Positions 1-9,100 of a stretch of 64,000 nucleotides of DNA are shown in pieces. The notes below the pieces were generated by a model, which was not told where the DNA came from, did not search any database, and saw nothing but the letters and a program-made list of their open reading frames with translations. Position 1 is the first letter of the stretch. Each line of letters starts with the position of its first letter. Source of the stretch: G963668655 sp963668655. Lineage in GTDB: Bacteria; Myxococcota_A; SURF-8. A program made the translations under genes and the position numbers. The stretch is from contig CAXXPQ010000002.1 in the NCBI GenBank assembly GCA_963668655.2, forward strand, positions 992,001 through 1,056,000, in the 5' to 3' direction.

Positions 1-1363
1 AAATGAAGGGATATGTAATGATCGTGGATCCGCCTTCCGGCTTTGGGAAACGCCAGCGACGGATCTTTTTCACGATGCAACTTTCTACTTTCTTGTTGTT
101 CAGGGAAGAACTGATAACCTCGGCCATACTCACCGCGCCGGTGCCCGCCACTTCGATATCCACCGTGACCTTTCCCTTCAGTTTGGGATTCAGACGCAGT
201 TCCATTTCATAGCAGAGCGTAATGGCCGGAAGGCCGCGGCGGACGACACGCTTGATGGCCGCGCCATCAAGTTCGCCATCCACATCGAAGTTCCCCATTT
301 TGGTCTTGGCCTTGATCTGGGTCTCCTGGCGGCCTTCGATTTTGGCTTTTCCGCCCTCGCTTACACCCAAAGACCCGATATCCTTCGCTTTTCCACCGGC
401 TCCGTCTCCGGCGCGCAGACCGCGTTCCGTGCTTTTCGAGGCGATGCCCATTCCGGTGACACCCTGCATGACTTCGTCGATGCTGCTGCTGTCGCCGCCG
501 TTCAGCAACGTGTCGATGGCGGCCATGGAATCGGAGCCGCCTGGACCTTTCGCCGTGAGAAGACGGTTCAGGCCGACGCCGGCGACTTTCTTGGCGATCT
601 CGGCCTTGCGCCTCGCGGCGGCCTCCGCCATTTCCTTTTCGCTGATCTGCTTTTTGGGTTTCTTGTCGCCCTCGTTATCCGATTTTTCCTTTTTGGCGAC
701 CTTTTTCTTCTCTTTTTTCTTCTCGCCCTCGCCCTCGCCCTCGGTTTTCGGGGCTTCCTCTTTCTCCTTCGGCATCTCCGGAACGACGATCTTCGCAAAG
801 CGTTCCGGAACCGCCTCAAGGGCGACCTTCTTCGGAATCGGCTGCGTGGAGGCGTAGCCTAGGATGCCCGAGTGGAGAACAAACGAACCGAGCAGAATCG
901 CCACATACACCCAATCGATGGATTTGACCCAACCGCCGCGAATCGATGCGGGCAGCTTGGGCTTGGCCGGGATCGGAGGCGCCTTGACGAACGTAAAGAG
1001 GATGATTACGTCACCGACCTTGATTTTACCACGCATGGAATCGGTCAGTTGAAAGACGTTCGCCTTTCCGCGCTTCGGAGCTTTTCCTTCCTGAATCAGA
1101 TTTTTAAGTTCCGTAACTTTTCCATCGACCGTGATTTTTCCGGACATGGTTTCCGTGAAATGCAGATCGTAAAGATCCTTACGGACGGTAAACAACGGAA
1201 ATAGTTTTGGAATAGGCAGATTGGAAAACGGAAGGATGAAAGTCGCTTTATGAGATTCGCCCACGGTGACGGTATCCCGCGTACGAATAAAGCGCTCTTC
1301 GATAATTCTTCCCCCCTGGAGAATTCCAATCCGTAGGATCTTTCCGGATTGCTTCGTAGCCAT
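1..1363 (-). CDS. FHA-like / TonB-like (AgmX-PglI C-terminal type) envelope protein, partial
   Basis: The 3' end is cut by the left edge; about 454 codons are visible. The order is a beta-rich, FHA-like N-terminal region (about residues 1-130), one membrane helix near 149-170 (WVYVAILLGSF), a Lys/Glu-rich linker, and a C-terminal TonB-like domain with an Asp-Gly-x-Leu motif, CYEM and a terminal RRWRFP motif. This matches the AgmX/PglI/GltG-type proteins of myxobacterial gliding complexes, in which an inner-membrane protein reaches across the periplasm. The start at 1363 has GGGAAG a few bases upstream. It closes a run of TolQ and two TolR-like genes and probably couples their proton-driven motion to outer parts. 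The family is fairly sure; the exact orthologue is not. Confidence 0.75.
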   Translation of the reverse strand, partial: MATKQSGKILRIGILQGGRIIEERFIRTRDTVTVGESHKATFILPFSNLPIPKLFPLFTVRKDLYDLHFTETMSGKITVDGKVTELKNLIQEGKAPKRGKANVFQLTDSMRGKIKVGDVIILFTFVKAPPIPAKPKLPASIRGGWVKSIDWVYVAILLGSFVLHSGILGYASTQPIPKKVALEAVPERFAKIVVPEMPKEKEEAPKTEGEGEGEKKKEKKKVAKKEKSDNEGDKKPKKQISEKEMAEAAARRKAEIAKKVAGVGLNRLLTAKGPGGSDSMAAIDTLLNGGDSSSIDEVMQGVTGMGIASKSTERGLRAGDGAGGKAKDIGSLGVSEGGKAKIEGRQETQIKAKTKMGNFDVDGELDGAAIKRVVRRGLPAITLCYEMELRLNPKLKGKVTVDIEVAGTGAVSMAEVISSSLNNKKVESCIVKKIRRWRFPKPEGGSTIITYPFI

Positions 1364-1578
1364 ACGAGCTTCCCTTTCCCGAAGGCATGGGCCAGTTCGT
1401 GCTCTCGGCGCCCTTCGTCAAGCTCAGCGGACGCGGGAACCTTCAGTTGTCACTTTTTTCTTCTTACGTCAATTCCGAAAGCAGATCACATAAATAATGA
1501 TCGATGCTTTCCCGAAACATAACGATTCGAAAAAGCGCCCCGGCCCATGGCCGGGAACGTTTTCTCGATATCGGAATG

Positions 1579-2169
1579 TCAGAGCCGTATGACGGCGAAT
1601 TCGAATTTTCCGAATTCCGCCTGGCCGGCCGTGTACAGAACCTCCGATAACAGGCGGAACGGAACATCCTTGTCCGCCACGATCATCAGCTCTCCCTCGA
1701 ATTTAACCGAAGAGTTGTACTCGGCCAGTTTTTTCTGGTGCTCGGCCGTAGCCTGCAATGCGTCGAACAAAGGAGTGATGAAATATCCGTCTCCACCTTC
1801 GCGCTTGGCGGTGGCCGAAACTTTTCCATCCTTGACCTGAACGACCGGCTTATCGTCCACCAGAATATGTTTGCTCGTAATCGCCAGAGGAACCAGGTGC
1901 TTGTGCGATTCGGAAACGTCCGTGGATTTGACAAGGCGCAGGTCGCCCGACGGGTTGATGTTCATCGGGTTGGTCGCATAGTTCTTCAACATAAAGACCA
2001 GAAGAATGGTCATGATGTCGAGGAGCGAAGTCGGCGTCAGGGCGACTCCGCCGCCCGGGCGTCTCAACTTCATTTTCTCTTTCCGGGCGTCTTTGGCTTT
2101 CTTCTGAAATTCGAGTTCCTCGATTTCTTCCGGAGTCAGCCCAGCCAGGGAATCTTTCGTTTCCGTCAT
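1579..2169 (-). CDS. ExbD/TolR-family proton-channel subunit with the canonical membrane Asp
   Basis: This 196-residue protein has a charged cytoplasmic N-terminus, one membrane helix around residues 44-62 carrying Asp51 (SLLDIMTILLVF), and a periplasmic domain ending in the ExbD/TolR fold. ExbD/TolR proteins form the stator with TolQ/ExbB, and the membrane Asp carries protons. The start at 2169 follows AAGGAG with a 7-nt spacer. It is the second of two TolR-like genes after a TolQ-like gene, as in the AglQRS motor of myxobacteria. This copy keeps the acidic residue, whereas its neighbour does not. Confidence 0.85.
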   Translation of the reverse strand: MTETKDSLAGLTPEEIEELEFQKKAKDARKEKMKLRRPGGGVALTPTSLLDIMTILLVFMLKNYATNPMNINPSGDLRLVKSTDVSESHKHLVPLAITSKHILVDDKPVVQVKDGKVSATAKREGGDGYFITPLFDALQATAEHQKKLAEYNSSVKFEGELMIVADKDVPFRLLSEVLYTAGQAEFGKFEFAVIRL

Positions 2170-2236
2170 CCAATCACTCCTTAACTCCCTGCGGATGCTT
2201 CACGGCCCAAAGGCGAAAGTATCCCGCGAGTTGAAT

Positions 2237-2947
2237 CTAGACTACACCAGCGCTGAGAACGACCTGGGGAAACAGATATTTGGTCTCCCCGCTTTCTTCG
2301 TCCTGGTAATTTCGGGTCGCATCCATCACGCGGACCACCGACTCGAAAACCACGTTCGGATCGGCGGAGATGATGACCTGCCTTTCCTTCTCGAAAGCCT
2401 TTTTGATGACCTTGAGTTTTTCGTGCAGGGCCGGATAGTTGTGATCCAGCACGTCCTTGATCTGGACGCTGCCGTATTGGGCTTTCCAGCCAGCGACCCG
2501 CTGGCTGATCCCCTCGCTGGTGACCGGTTTGATTCCGAGATTGTAGGTCTTCCCGTTGAATTCCCACACCCGCATCATTTCCTTGACTTTTCCGGAGGGC
2601 TCCTGGATGGAATAGGACTTGGCGGTGACCTTCGGGATGGTCGGTCCGGCCGCCTGTTCCTGCTGCTGTCCCTCGCTTCCGGGCAGTACGTTGTTCGCCG
2701 AGGCGATGTACAGGCCGATGGAACTGATGGCGATGGTCAGATTCAACGGGGGCTTTTCATCCGGCTTGTCCACCTGCGCCGGCTGACTGGGGCCGATGCG
2801 CGGAGAGGAAACCGCCAGGGAGGCGATCTTGACGAACTCCGTGGAGTACATCAAGGCCGGAATGAGGATGGCGATGAGATTCATAAAAGGAATCAGATCG
2901 ACTTCCTTTTCTTCCTCTCTTTTTTTGTACTTATCGGTTCTGCCCAT
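2237..2947 (-). CDS. ExbD/TolR-family subunit with Asn replacing the channel Asp
   Basis: This 236-residue protein has a short cytoplasmic tail, one membrane helix at about residues 16-36 (DLIPFMNLIAILIPALM) and a long periplasmic domain. Aligning the PF motif with ExbD (TPFIDVML) puts Asn23 where the proton-carrying Asp normally sits; Asp17, one helical turn or more earlier, is the only nearby acid. The start at 2947 follows AGGGG with a 6-nt spacer. It lies 47 nt after the TolQ-like gene and about 70 nt before the Asp-bearing TolR paralogue, so a mixed TolR dimer in one motor is likely. Whether this subunit conducts protons is open. Confidence 0.85.
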   Translation of the reverse strand: MGRTDKYKKREEEKEVDLIPFMNLIAILIPALMYSTEFVKIASLAVSSPRIGPSQPAQVDKPDEKPPLNLTIAISSIGLYIASANNVLPGSEGQQQEQAAGPTIPKVTAKSYSIQEPSGKVKEMMRVWEFNGKTYNLGIKPVTSEGISQRVAGWKAQYGSVQIKDVLDHNYPALHEKLKVIKKAFEKERQVIISADPNVVFESVVRVMDATRNYQDEESGETKYLFPQVVLSAGVV

Positions 2948-2994
2948 GATTCACCCCTCGAAGGCTAAAAAAGTAGGGGAACGTGTCGTTCCGA

Positions 2995-3639
2995 CTATTT
3001 CTCCACCGTGGTGCCTTTGCCGCGGGACACGAGCAGGTTCTCCAGTTTGACCGAGTACTGGTCGATCTCCTGAACGATCTTCTGCGTGATGTTGGAAAGC
3101 AGAAGGTGAACGGCCATGCAGGGAATGGCGACGATCAGACCGAAGGCCGTGGTGTACATGGCGATCGAAATGGCGGCGGCCAACGCGCTGGCTTTCTGCT
3201 CCGGAGCGGCGGAGGCCACGGCCTCGAAGGCCTGGATCATACCGAAAATGGTTCCGAGCAGTCCGAGGTACGTGGCGACCTGGGCCAGACTGGTCAGGCT
3301 GTTGGTGCGCTTCTGAACCTGCGGCAGCACTTCAAGGCTGGCTTCTTCGATGGCGTTGGCGATTTCCATTTCGCCCTTGTTGGCGCGCGTCAGACCGGCC
3401 TTGATGACCTTCGGCAGCGCCGCGTTGGTGGCCGCGTTGCAGAGCTTGATGGCGCGATCGATGTTGTTCGCCATAACCAGCTTCTGAACCTGGGCCATGA
3501 AGGCGTTGGCATTGATGTTGAAGCGGAAGAACAGGAAAATGAACCGCTCGATCATCACGGCCAAAGCGAGGACCGAAACCGCGGCGATAACATACATGAA
3601 CGGTCCGCCCTCTTCCATGAATTTTTGAATAGCGCCCAT
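2995..3639 (-). CDS. MotA/TolQ/ExbB proton-channel family protein
   Basis: This 214-residue inner-membrane protein shows the TolQ/ExbB plan: a first membrane helix near residues 15-35, a cytoplasmic loop with ERFIFLF and the NAIEEA stretch, and two C-terminal helices containing YLGLLGTIFGMI and the TTAFGLIVAIP motif. The ATG at 3639 is chosen over an in-frame TTG at 3648 because GAGGAGG sits 9 nt upstream of the ATG. It forms the motor with the two downstream TolR-like proteins. Related triplets power the Tol-Pal system, TonB and myxobacterial gliding; the neighbouring TPR and TonB-like genes favour the last type. Confidence 0.9.
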   Translation of the reverse strand: MGAIQKFMEEGGPFMYVIAAVSVLALAVMIERFIFLFFRFNINANAFMAQVQKLVMANNIDRAIKLCNAATNAALPKVIKAGLTRANKGEMEIANAIEEASLEVLPQVQKRTNSLTSLAQVATYLGLLGTIFGMIQAFEAVASAAPEQKASALAAAISIAMYTTAFGLIVAIPCMAVHLLLSNITQKIVQEIDQYSVKLENLLVSRGKGTTVEK

Positions 3640-3787
3640 AGCAAACAACCTCCTCTGACTTAGTTTTTCGGCTCTTTGGTCCTACCTATTGGTAAAGAAT
3701 GGGAATCTGAAATCCCGCAATCTCGCACTGCCATTCATGGCTGAATCGATTTCTCGAACGATGTTTCGGATCGGTTTCGGCTCGGAA

Positions 3788-4045
3788 CTAGAACGGTTCG
3801 TGCCTGACCGACTTTACGATCCGGTCCAGAAAACTTTTATCTTGCTTCAGCGCTTCGTAGTTGATCTTCGAACGCTGTAGAATCAGTGACATTTCGGGTC
3901 GGATGATCTTACCGCTGACCTTGGTTCCTTCCTGAATGACGATCCGTCTTTTCCTGGCCTGCGCCTGTTCCGGCATGACAAAAGAACCGGCCAGAGCCAG
4001 GATAACCAGCAGTAAAACAATCCGTATCAAACGCTTGCCGAGCAT
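3788..4045 (-). CDS. Small secreted protein of the Tol-like/gliding cluster
   Basis: This 85-residue protein has a strong signal peptide (helix about residues 5-22, then AQA) and a mature part of about 55 residues with GKIIRPEM, an INYEAL motif and a C-terminal LDRIVKSV stretch. Small exported proteins with a GK(I/V)-x-(R/K)PE...R(S)-x-INYE pattern are familiar next to TolQ/TolR/AgmX genes in Deltaproteobacteria, but I know of no function. It is the first gene after an internal promoter and probably the head of the unit that includes the TolQ and TolR genes. Confidence 0.65.
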   Translation of the reverse strand: MLGKRLIRIVLLLVILALAGSFVMPEQAQARKRRIVIQEGTKVSGKIIRPEMSLILQRSKINYEALKQDKSFLDRIVKSVRHEPF

Positions 4046-4154
4046 ATTCCACCTACTTAAATTAAGGCCTGGATCATAGATTAATATTGGCGCAATTTCA
4101 AGATATTTTTTCCTAAAATTAAAATCCTATCCCTCCAGGCTCAATTCCGCACCT

Positions 4155-4182
4155 ATTATAGGTGTTTCGAACGTTTCGTCAA
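4155..4182 (-). promoter_or_regulatory. Strong sigma-70-type promoter for the TolQ/TolR unit
   Basis: On the minus strand TTGACG (4182-4177) and a perfect TATAAT (4160-4155) are separated by 16 nt, about 100 nt upstream of the gene starting at 4045. The -10 box lies inside an inverted repeat, ACCTAT/ATAGGT (4151-4163), a possible operator. Confidence 0.65.
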
Positions 4183-4234
4183 ATTAATAACACCCGCAAT
4201 CGAGAATTTGCAAGGCGGGTCCGAAAACGCCGTC

Positions 4235-6166
4235 TTACTCGCTCTTTTGCTTCTGGGCTTCCTCGAACCGCCGCTGGGCCTCTTCCATGGCCTGACGTTC
4301 TTCTTCCGAAAGCTCTTCCTCGCCGGACTCGGAACCTTCCGCCGGAGCAGCAGCAGCACCCTCCTCGGACTCGGAACCTTCCGCCGGAGCAGCAGCCGCG
4401 CCCTCGCCGGACTCGGAACCTTCCGCCGGAGCCGCAGTCGCACCCTCGCCGGACTCGGAACCTTCCGCCGGAGCAGCAGCAGCACCCTCCTCGGACTCGG
4501 AACTTTCCGCCGGAGCAGCAGCCGCGCCCTCGCCGGACTCGGAACCTTCCGCCGGAGCAGCAGCCGCGCCCTCGCCGGACTCGGAACCTTCCGCCGGAGC
4601 CACAGCAGCACCCTCGCCGGACTCGGAACCTTCCGCCGGAGCCGCGGCAGCGGCAGCCGCAGCCTCAGCTTCGGCCGCCTTGCGTTCCTCTTCCTCACGG
4701 GCCTTGCGTTTGGCTTCACGCTCTTTTTGTTTCGCCTCGCGCTCGATGCGCTTGTTCAGGCGTTTGATCTTCCGCTCGTAATCCTTTTTCAGCGCGCCGA
4801 TTTCCTTCATATAGTCGTCGGTGGGATCGTCCTCGGGAAGCTTGCCCATTTCCTGCTTGTACTTCTGAAAATGGCCGTCGGCGATGTCGATCCGCGCCGT
4901 AAGATCTTCAAAATACTTGATCTGGTCGGCATACGAGGCATCGTCTTTCATGGGCGGATTGATCTGCATATAGACTAGACCCCGATTGAACTCGATCGTC
5001 TTCAATCCGGGATCCATTTTCCCGGCCTTGTCGTAGTTCTCTAGGGCTTCCTTTTCCTTGCCGAGCCCCGCGTAGGCCGCTCCCATGTTGAGATAGGCGA
5101 CGGCGTAATCCGGATTGTACTTCACCGCTTTCTGGAAAAACTCCAGGGCCTTGTCGAAGCCTTCCGTTTTCAGATGAAAAATGCCGAGATTGTTGTAGGC
5201 TTCCGGAAAATCCTCCCGATACTTCAGCGCATCCAGAAAATGCTGCTGGGCCTTGGGTTCCTTTTTATCGGCCCGCGCCACAAGTCCGGCGGCGTAATGC
5301 GCCTCGGCCATGGACTGATCGATACGAAGAATGTTTCCGAACACCATGTCGGCCAGTTCATTTTTTCCCTGTCGGAAATACGCCCACCCGAGCGCCAGCA
5401 ACGCCAGCGTATTCTTCTCGTCCTCTTTCAGAACCGCCTTGGCTTCCGAGATGGCGCGGTCGTATTGGCCGGTATAGACCAGCACCCGCGCCAGCCGGGC
5501 CTTGAGCGTGAGCTGGGCGGGAAATTCCGCGATCTTTTCCTCCAGAAGGGACAGGGCCTCGCCGGTTTTTCCCTGCCGGACATACAGCATCGCCAGGTTT
5601 TCGATGGCCCGGGGATAATCCTGCCGCATGCTCAGCGCGCTGTTGAAACGCCGTTCGGCCTCGTTGTCGTCCTGTTCGTACTCCGCCACCAGTCCCAGGT
5701 TGTTTTCGGCCTGGTAACATTTCGGATCCGCCGTCAGGGCGGCCACGTAATGCGTGCGAGCCTGACCCAGATCCGTTCCGATCACGGCGTTTCCCCGCTC
5801 CAGGTCCGGACGGCAGGCGTCGCTTGCGGGAAAGGCGTAAACTTCCACCTTTTCCTCTTCCAGCAGCTCATCCTTCTTTTTCTCTTCCTCGGTTTTGGCC
5901 TCTTCTTCCGCCTTCTTTTCCTCGGCTTCCTTCAAGGCGTCCGCCGCCGCTTCCTCGGCGGTCGGCTTCTCCTCCGGAGCCGGCGGCAACAACTCGGCGG
6001 CCTGATCGGTCCGCCGCATTTTCTCGGACGGCCCGCAGGACACCAGAATCATCACCATCGCCGCGAGCGACATCGCGACCGAAACCCCGGACCAAATCGT
6101 TCCGAGTCGAGAGCTGTTCTGACGCACCTGGCGCTCCCTTCCCTGTCTGTTGGATTGTTCCATCAT
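4235..6166 (-). CDS. TPR lipoprotein with an Ala/Pro/Glu repeat tail (AglT-like)
   Basis: This 643-residue protein begins with a basic stretch, a hydrophobic helix and a lipobox (ILVSC), so it is probably an outer-membrane or periplasmic lipoprotein. About eight TPR units follow an acidic linker, with repeats such as AENNLGLVAEY and AYNNLGIFHL. Next comes a basic coiled coil (EREAKRKAREEE), then eight copies of a 14-residue PAEGSESGEGAAAA unit and a charged end. TPR lipoproteins of this kind (for example AglT) scaffold gliding complexes. The ATG at 6166 overlaps the upstream stop in an ATGA arrangement, suggesting translational coupling. The function is inferred from family and context. Confidence 0.8.
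   Translation of the reverse strand: MMEQSNRQGRERQVRQNSSRLGTIWSGVSVAMSLAAMVMILVSCGPSEKMRRTDQAAELLPPAPEEKPTAEEAAADALKEAEEKKAEEEAKTEEEKKKDELLEEEKVEVYAFPASDACRPDLERGNAVIGTDLGQARTHYVAALTADPKCYQAENNLGLVAEYEQDDNEAERRFNSALSMRQDYPRAIENLAMLYVRQGKTGEALSLLEEKIAEFPAQLTLKARLARVLVYTGQYDRAISEAKAVLKEDEKNTLALLALGWAYFRQGKNELADMVFGNILRIDQSMAEAHYAAGLVARADKKEPKAQQHFLDALKYREDFPEAYNNLGIFHLKTEGFDKALEFFQKAVKYNPDYAVAYLNMGAAYAGLGKEKEALENYDKAGKMDPGLKTIEFNRGLVYMQINPPMKDDASYADQIKYFEDLTARIDIADGHFQKYKQEMGKLPEDDPTDDYMKEIGALKKDYERKIKRLNKRIEREAKQKEREAKRKAREEEERKAAEAEAAAAAAAAPAEGSESGEGAAVAPAEGSESGEGAAAAPAEGSESGEGAAAAPAESSESEEGAAAAPAEGSESGEGATAAPAEGSESGEGAAAAPAEGSESEEGAAAAPAEGSESGEEELSEEERQAMEEAQRRFEEAQKQKSE
4317..4650 (-). repeat. 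Eight tandem 42-bp coding repeats
   Basis: A 42-bp unit encoding PAEGSESGEGAAAA recurs eight times in phase with the reading frame. Copies differ by a few substitutions, for example PAESSESEEG in the fourth. Perfect periodicity and near identity suggest recent expansion by slippage or recombination; in-frame copy-number change would vary the length of a disordered, acidic tail. Confidence 0.9.
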
Positions 6167-9100
6167 CCCGCCGCCGGCTCGGTCGGCGCCTCCGTCTGTC
6201 CGCCTTCCGGCGCGGTCTCGCCCTCCGGAGCCTCTCCCTCGGCGGGCGTCTCCCCTTCTTCCGTGGCCGGAGCCTGTTCCTCCGGTTTCACGGGCACGTG
6301 CGCCACGCCGGTATCCATTCTCGGCGGCAGAATCGCATCGTCGATGAATTCGTATTTCTCCGGCTTGCGCATCTTCATTTCCGCGCCGATCTGGCTCTGG
6401 ATATTGGGCCGGTTCAGGGCCTGGAAGACACGCTTCATCCACGGAGAGGCGAAGAGTTTCTGGACCTTCGCGAATTCCAGCGCCTCCAGATAAGCCTGGG
6501 CCGCCTTCTGATAGATGGGGCGGGCCTGATCCGACAGAATCTGCTGGTATTCGAGCACGTATTCCTCGCCCAATTTCTTCAGTTCGCGCGGAACGGGGGC
6601 GTCGAAGAGCGCATCCGCGAAAATCTCGACGGCGTGGGCGGCGCGGTAGTTCGAGGCCAGCCAGTATTCCGGGCTCTTGTACTTGCGCACCGTGGCCATC
6701 AGCTGGCCGATCTCCGCCATCTTCTCCTGTTTTTTCTTGAAGGATTCGGCCATCAGCTTTTCGTTCCGGCCGGCGATCTTCATGCGGACGTACTTGTTGA
6801 ACTCGATATCCACGAAGGCGAACTTGGCCTTGGCCGCCAGCTGGTTGGCCAGGAAGTCCGCATGGATGTGCGGATTGGCGTCGAAGAAGTCCAGGGCCTT
6901 GTTGTAGTACTGGAAGGCCTGCTTCATCTTCTTCCGGCCCTTGTACGCCTCGCCGATCTTGAAATAGGCCTGCACCACGAACCGGTGATTGGCCTTCATC
7001 TTGCCGAAGCGCTTGATGAAGTCCTCGTACACCCGATTCATGTTGTTCCAGTCCTCCAGTTTCTCGAACAGTTCCCCGGCCCGGAAGAGAATCAGCGGAG
7101 CGTCCGCCTCGACTTCCGAGCATTCGCGGGAGTATTTCTCGTAGATGCGCGCCGCCTGCCGATATTCGTGGTTGAATTCCTTCAGTTGGGCGTGGTTGTA
7201 AATGGCCAGACACTTGCGCTTGGGCTCGATGTCCTTGTACTTGGTGTACAGATTTTCGAAGGACTTGGAGGCATGCTCGAGGTTGAAGGCCCGGAAAGCG
7301 TTGTCGGCCACGTTGTAAAGGGCGTCCGACGCGAATTCGGATTCGGGATAGTCGTCCACCATGCGCTGATAGAGATCCATGGCCTTGGCCGGACGCTCCG
7401 CCTTGGAGTAGTTGAAGGCGGCGTTGTACAGCATGGCCGGCGCGTCCTTGCCCTTGGGATCCTCGGCGATGGCCTTCAGGTACTGCCGCGCGGCCTTCTC
7501 GAATTCCTTGCGCTCCTCCAGTTCCTTGGCGTAAAGGGCCATGGCGTTGCCCTTGATCATCTTCATCTCGGCCTGCATGGTCTTGCGGGTTTCCTCGTCG
7601 CCCAGTTCCAGCGAGGCCAGTTTCTCCGACCATTCCGTCACCTTCACCCAGTCCTCGACCAGGGTATAGGTGTCGATGATGCGCTTGGCCGCCGGCGGGG
7701 CCAGTTCGCTCTTCGGGAAGTTGTTGACCAGATCGATGTAACGCTCGCGCGCCTTGTCCAGATGGTTGTACTCGAAGAAGATTTCCGCCGTGTTCCAGGC
7801 GATCTTGTCCCGTTCCGGGGCCTGCTTGGCGTGCAGGACGTAGAAGTCCGCCACGTCGATGTATTTCTGCTTCAATTCCGGAATCGTCTCCGCCTTGATC
7901 TCTCCCTTGGCCTTCAGGCGGTCTTCCTGCTGCTGCTGGGCCTCCTCCTCGGTCTGGATCAGGCCCTCGCCCTTTTTGCTGACCAGGTTGTCGTAGCAGA
8001 TCACGGCTCCCCGGGCGGAGGCGATGAAATACTTCTTGTTCCCCCGATCGTCGCGCACCTTGATGAATTCGGGCGCGGCGGCGGCGTAGTCGCCGGAGAA
8101 GAACAGCGCGTCGGCCATCAGGTAGTGCAGTTCGTAGGCTTCCTTGTCATGGGGGAAGGTGTCCAGGAATTTCCGATAGGCGGCGGCGGCTTTCAGGTAA
8201 TACTCCTTGGCCTCCGCGTCCCGTTCGAGTTGCTTGTATTTCTGGGCCTGGATGTGCTGATAGGTGGCCCATTGCTTCAGGGAGTTCAGGGCCAGGTCCG
8301 TGGCGATCTTCACCGCCTCCGGATTGTCGGCGTTCTTCAGGGCCCATTCGCTGTCCATGCCGTAATCGTTGATGAGCCGCTCACGCTCGATGTTCTGCTG
8401 CTGTTCGTCCCGGATGCCGGAGATATAAATGTTGATGATCTTGTTTTGCAGCTCGGGGTTTTCCGGGTTCCACGGATCCAGTTTCAGCACGCGCCGATAG
8501 GAAACCACGGCAGGCTCCCAGGAGTTCTGCTTGACGAAGTAATCGCCCAGTTCCCGGAACACGTCCGGTTCCCAGATCCGGCCGGGGTTGGCCTCGAACC
8601 AGGCCACGGCGTTTTCCACGCCCGCGTTGGCCCAATACCCCACGTCCTGGGCGTAGCAGAAGGCGATGTATTTCACGGCCTCGTCCCGGAAATAGCTGTG
8701 CTCTCCCTTTTCCGCCTTTTTCTTCTCGCTGTAGTCGTTGACCATGGCGAAGACGCGAACGGAATCCTGGAAACGATTCAGAATGAAATACGTCGAGGCC
8801 AGCTTGTACAGGATCTGATCGTAAAAGGGAGAATCCTTGAATTTCTCCGCCTGAAGCAGCGCCTGAAGGGCGTCCTGGTAGTTCATCTCGTTGAAGTAGG
8901 CGTCGCCGATCCGCAGATAGGCCTCGGCCACGTAGGGGCTGTCCGGCCGGTCGCGCACCAAGCTGGTGAGCGCGTAGCGCACCCGGGGCAGATCTCCCGT
9001 TTCCTGATAGCAATACGCCAGAATGTAGTATACGGCGTCGATATAGCGGTATTGGGGGAATTCCGCGATGATTTCCTCGTACAGGCGGACGGGCTCTCCG

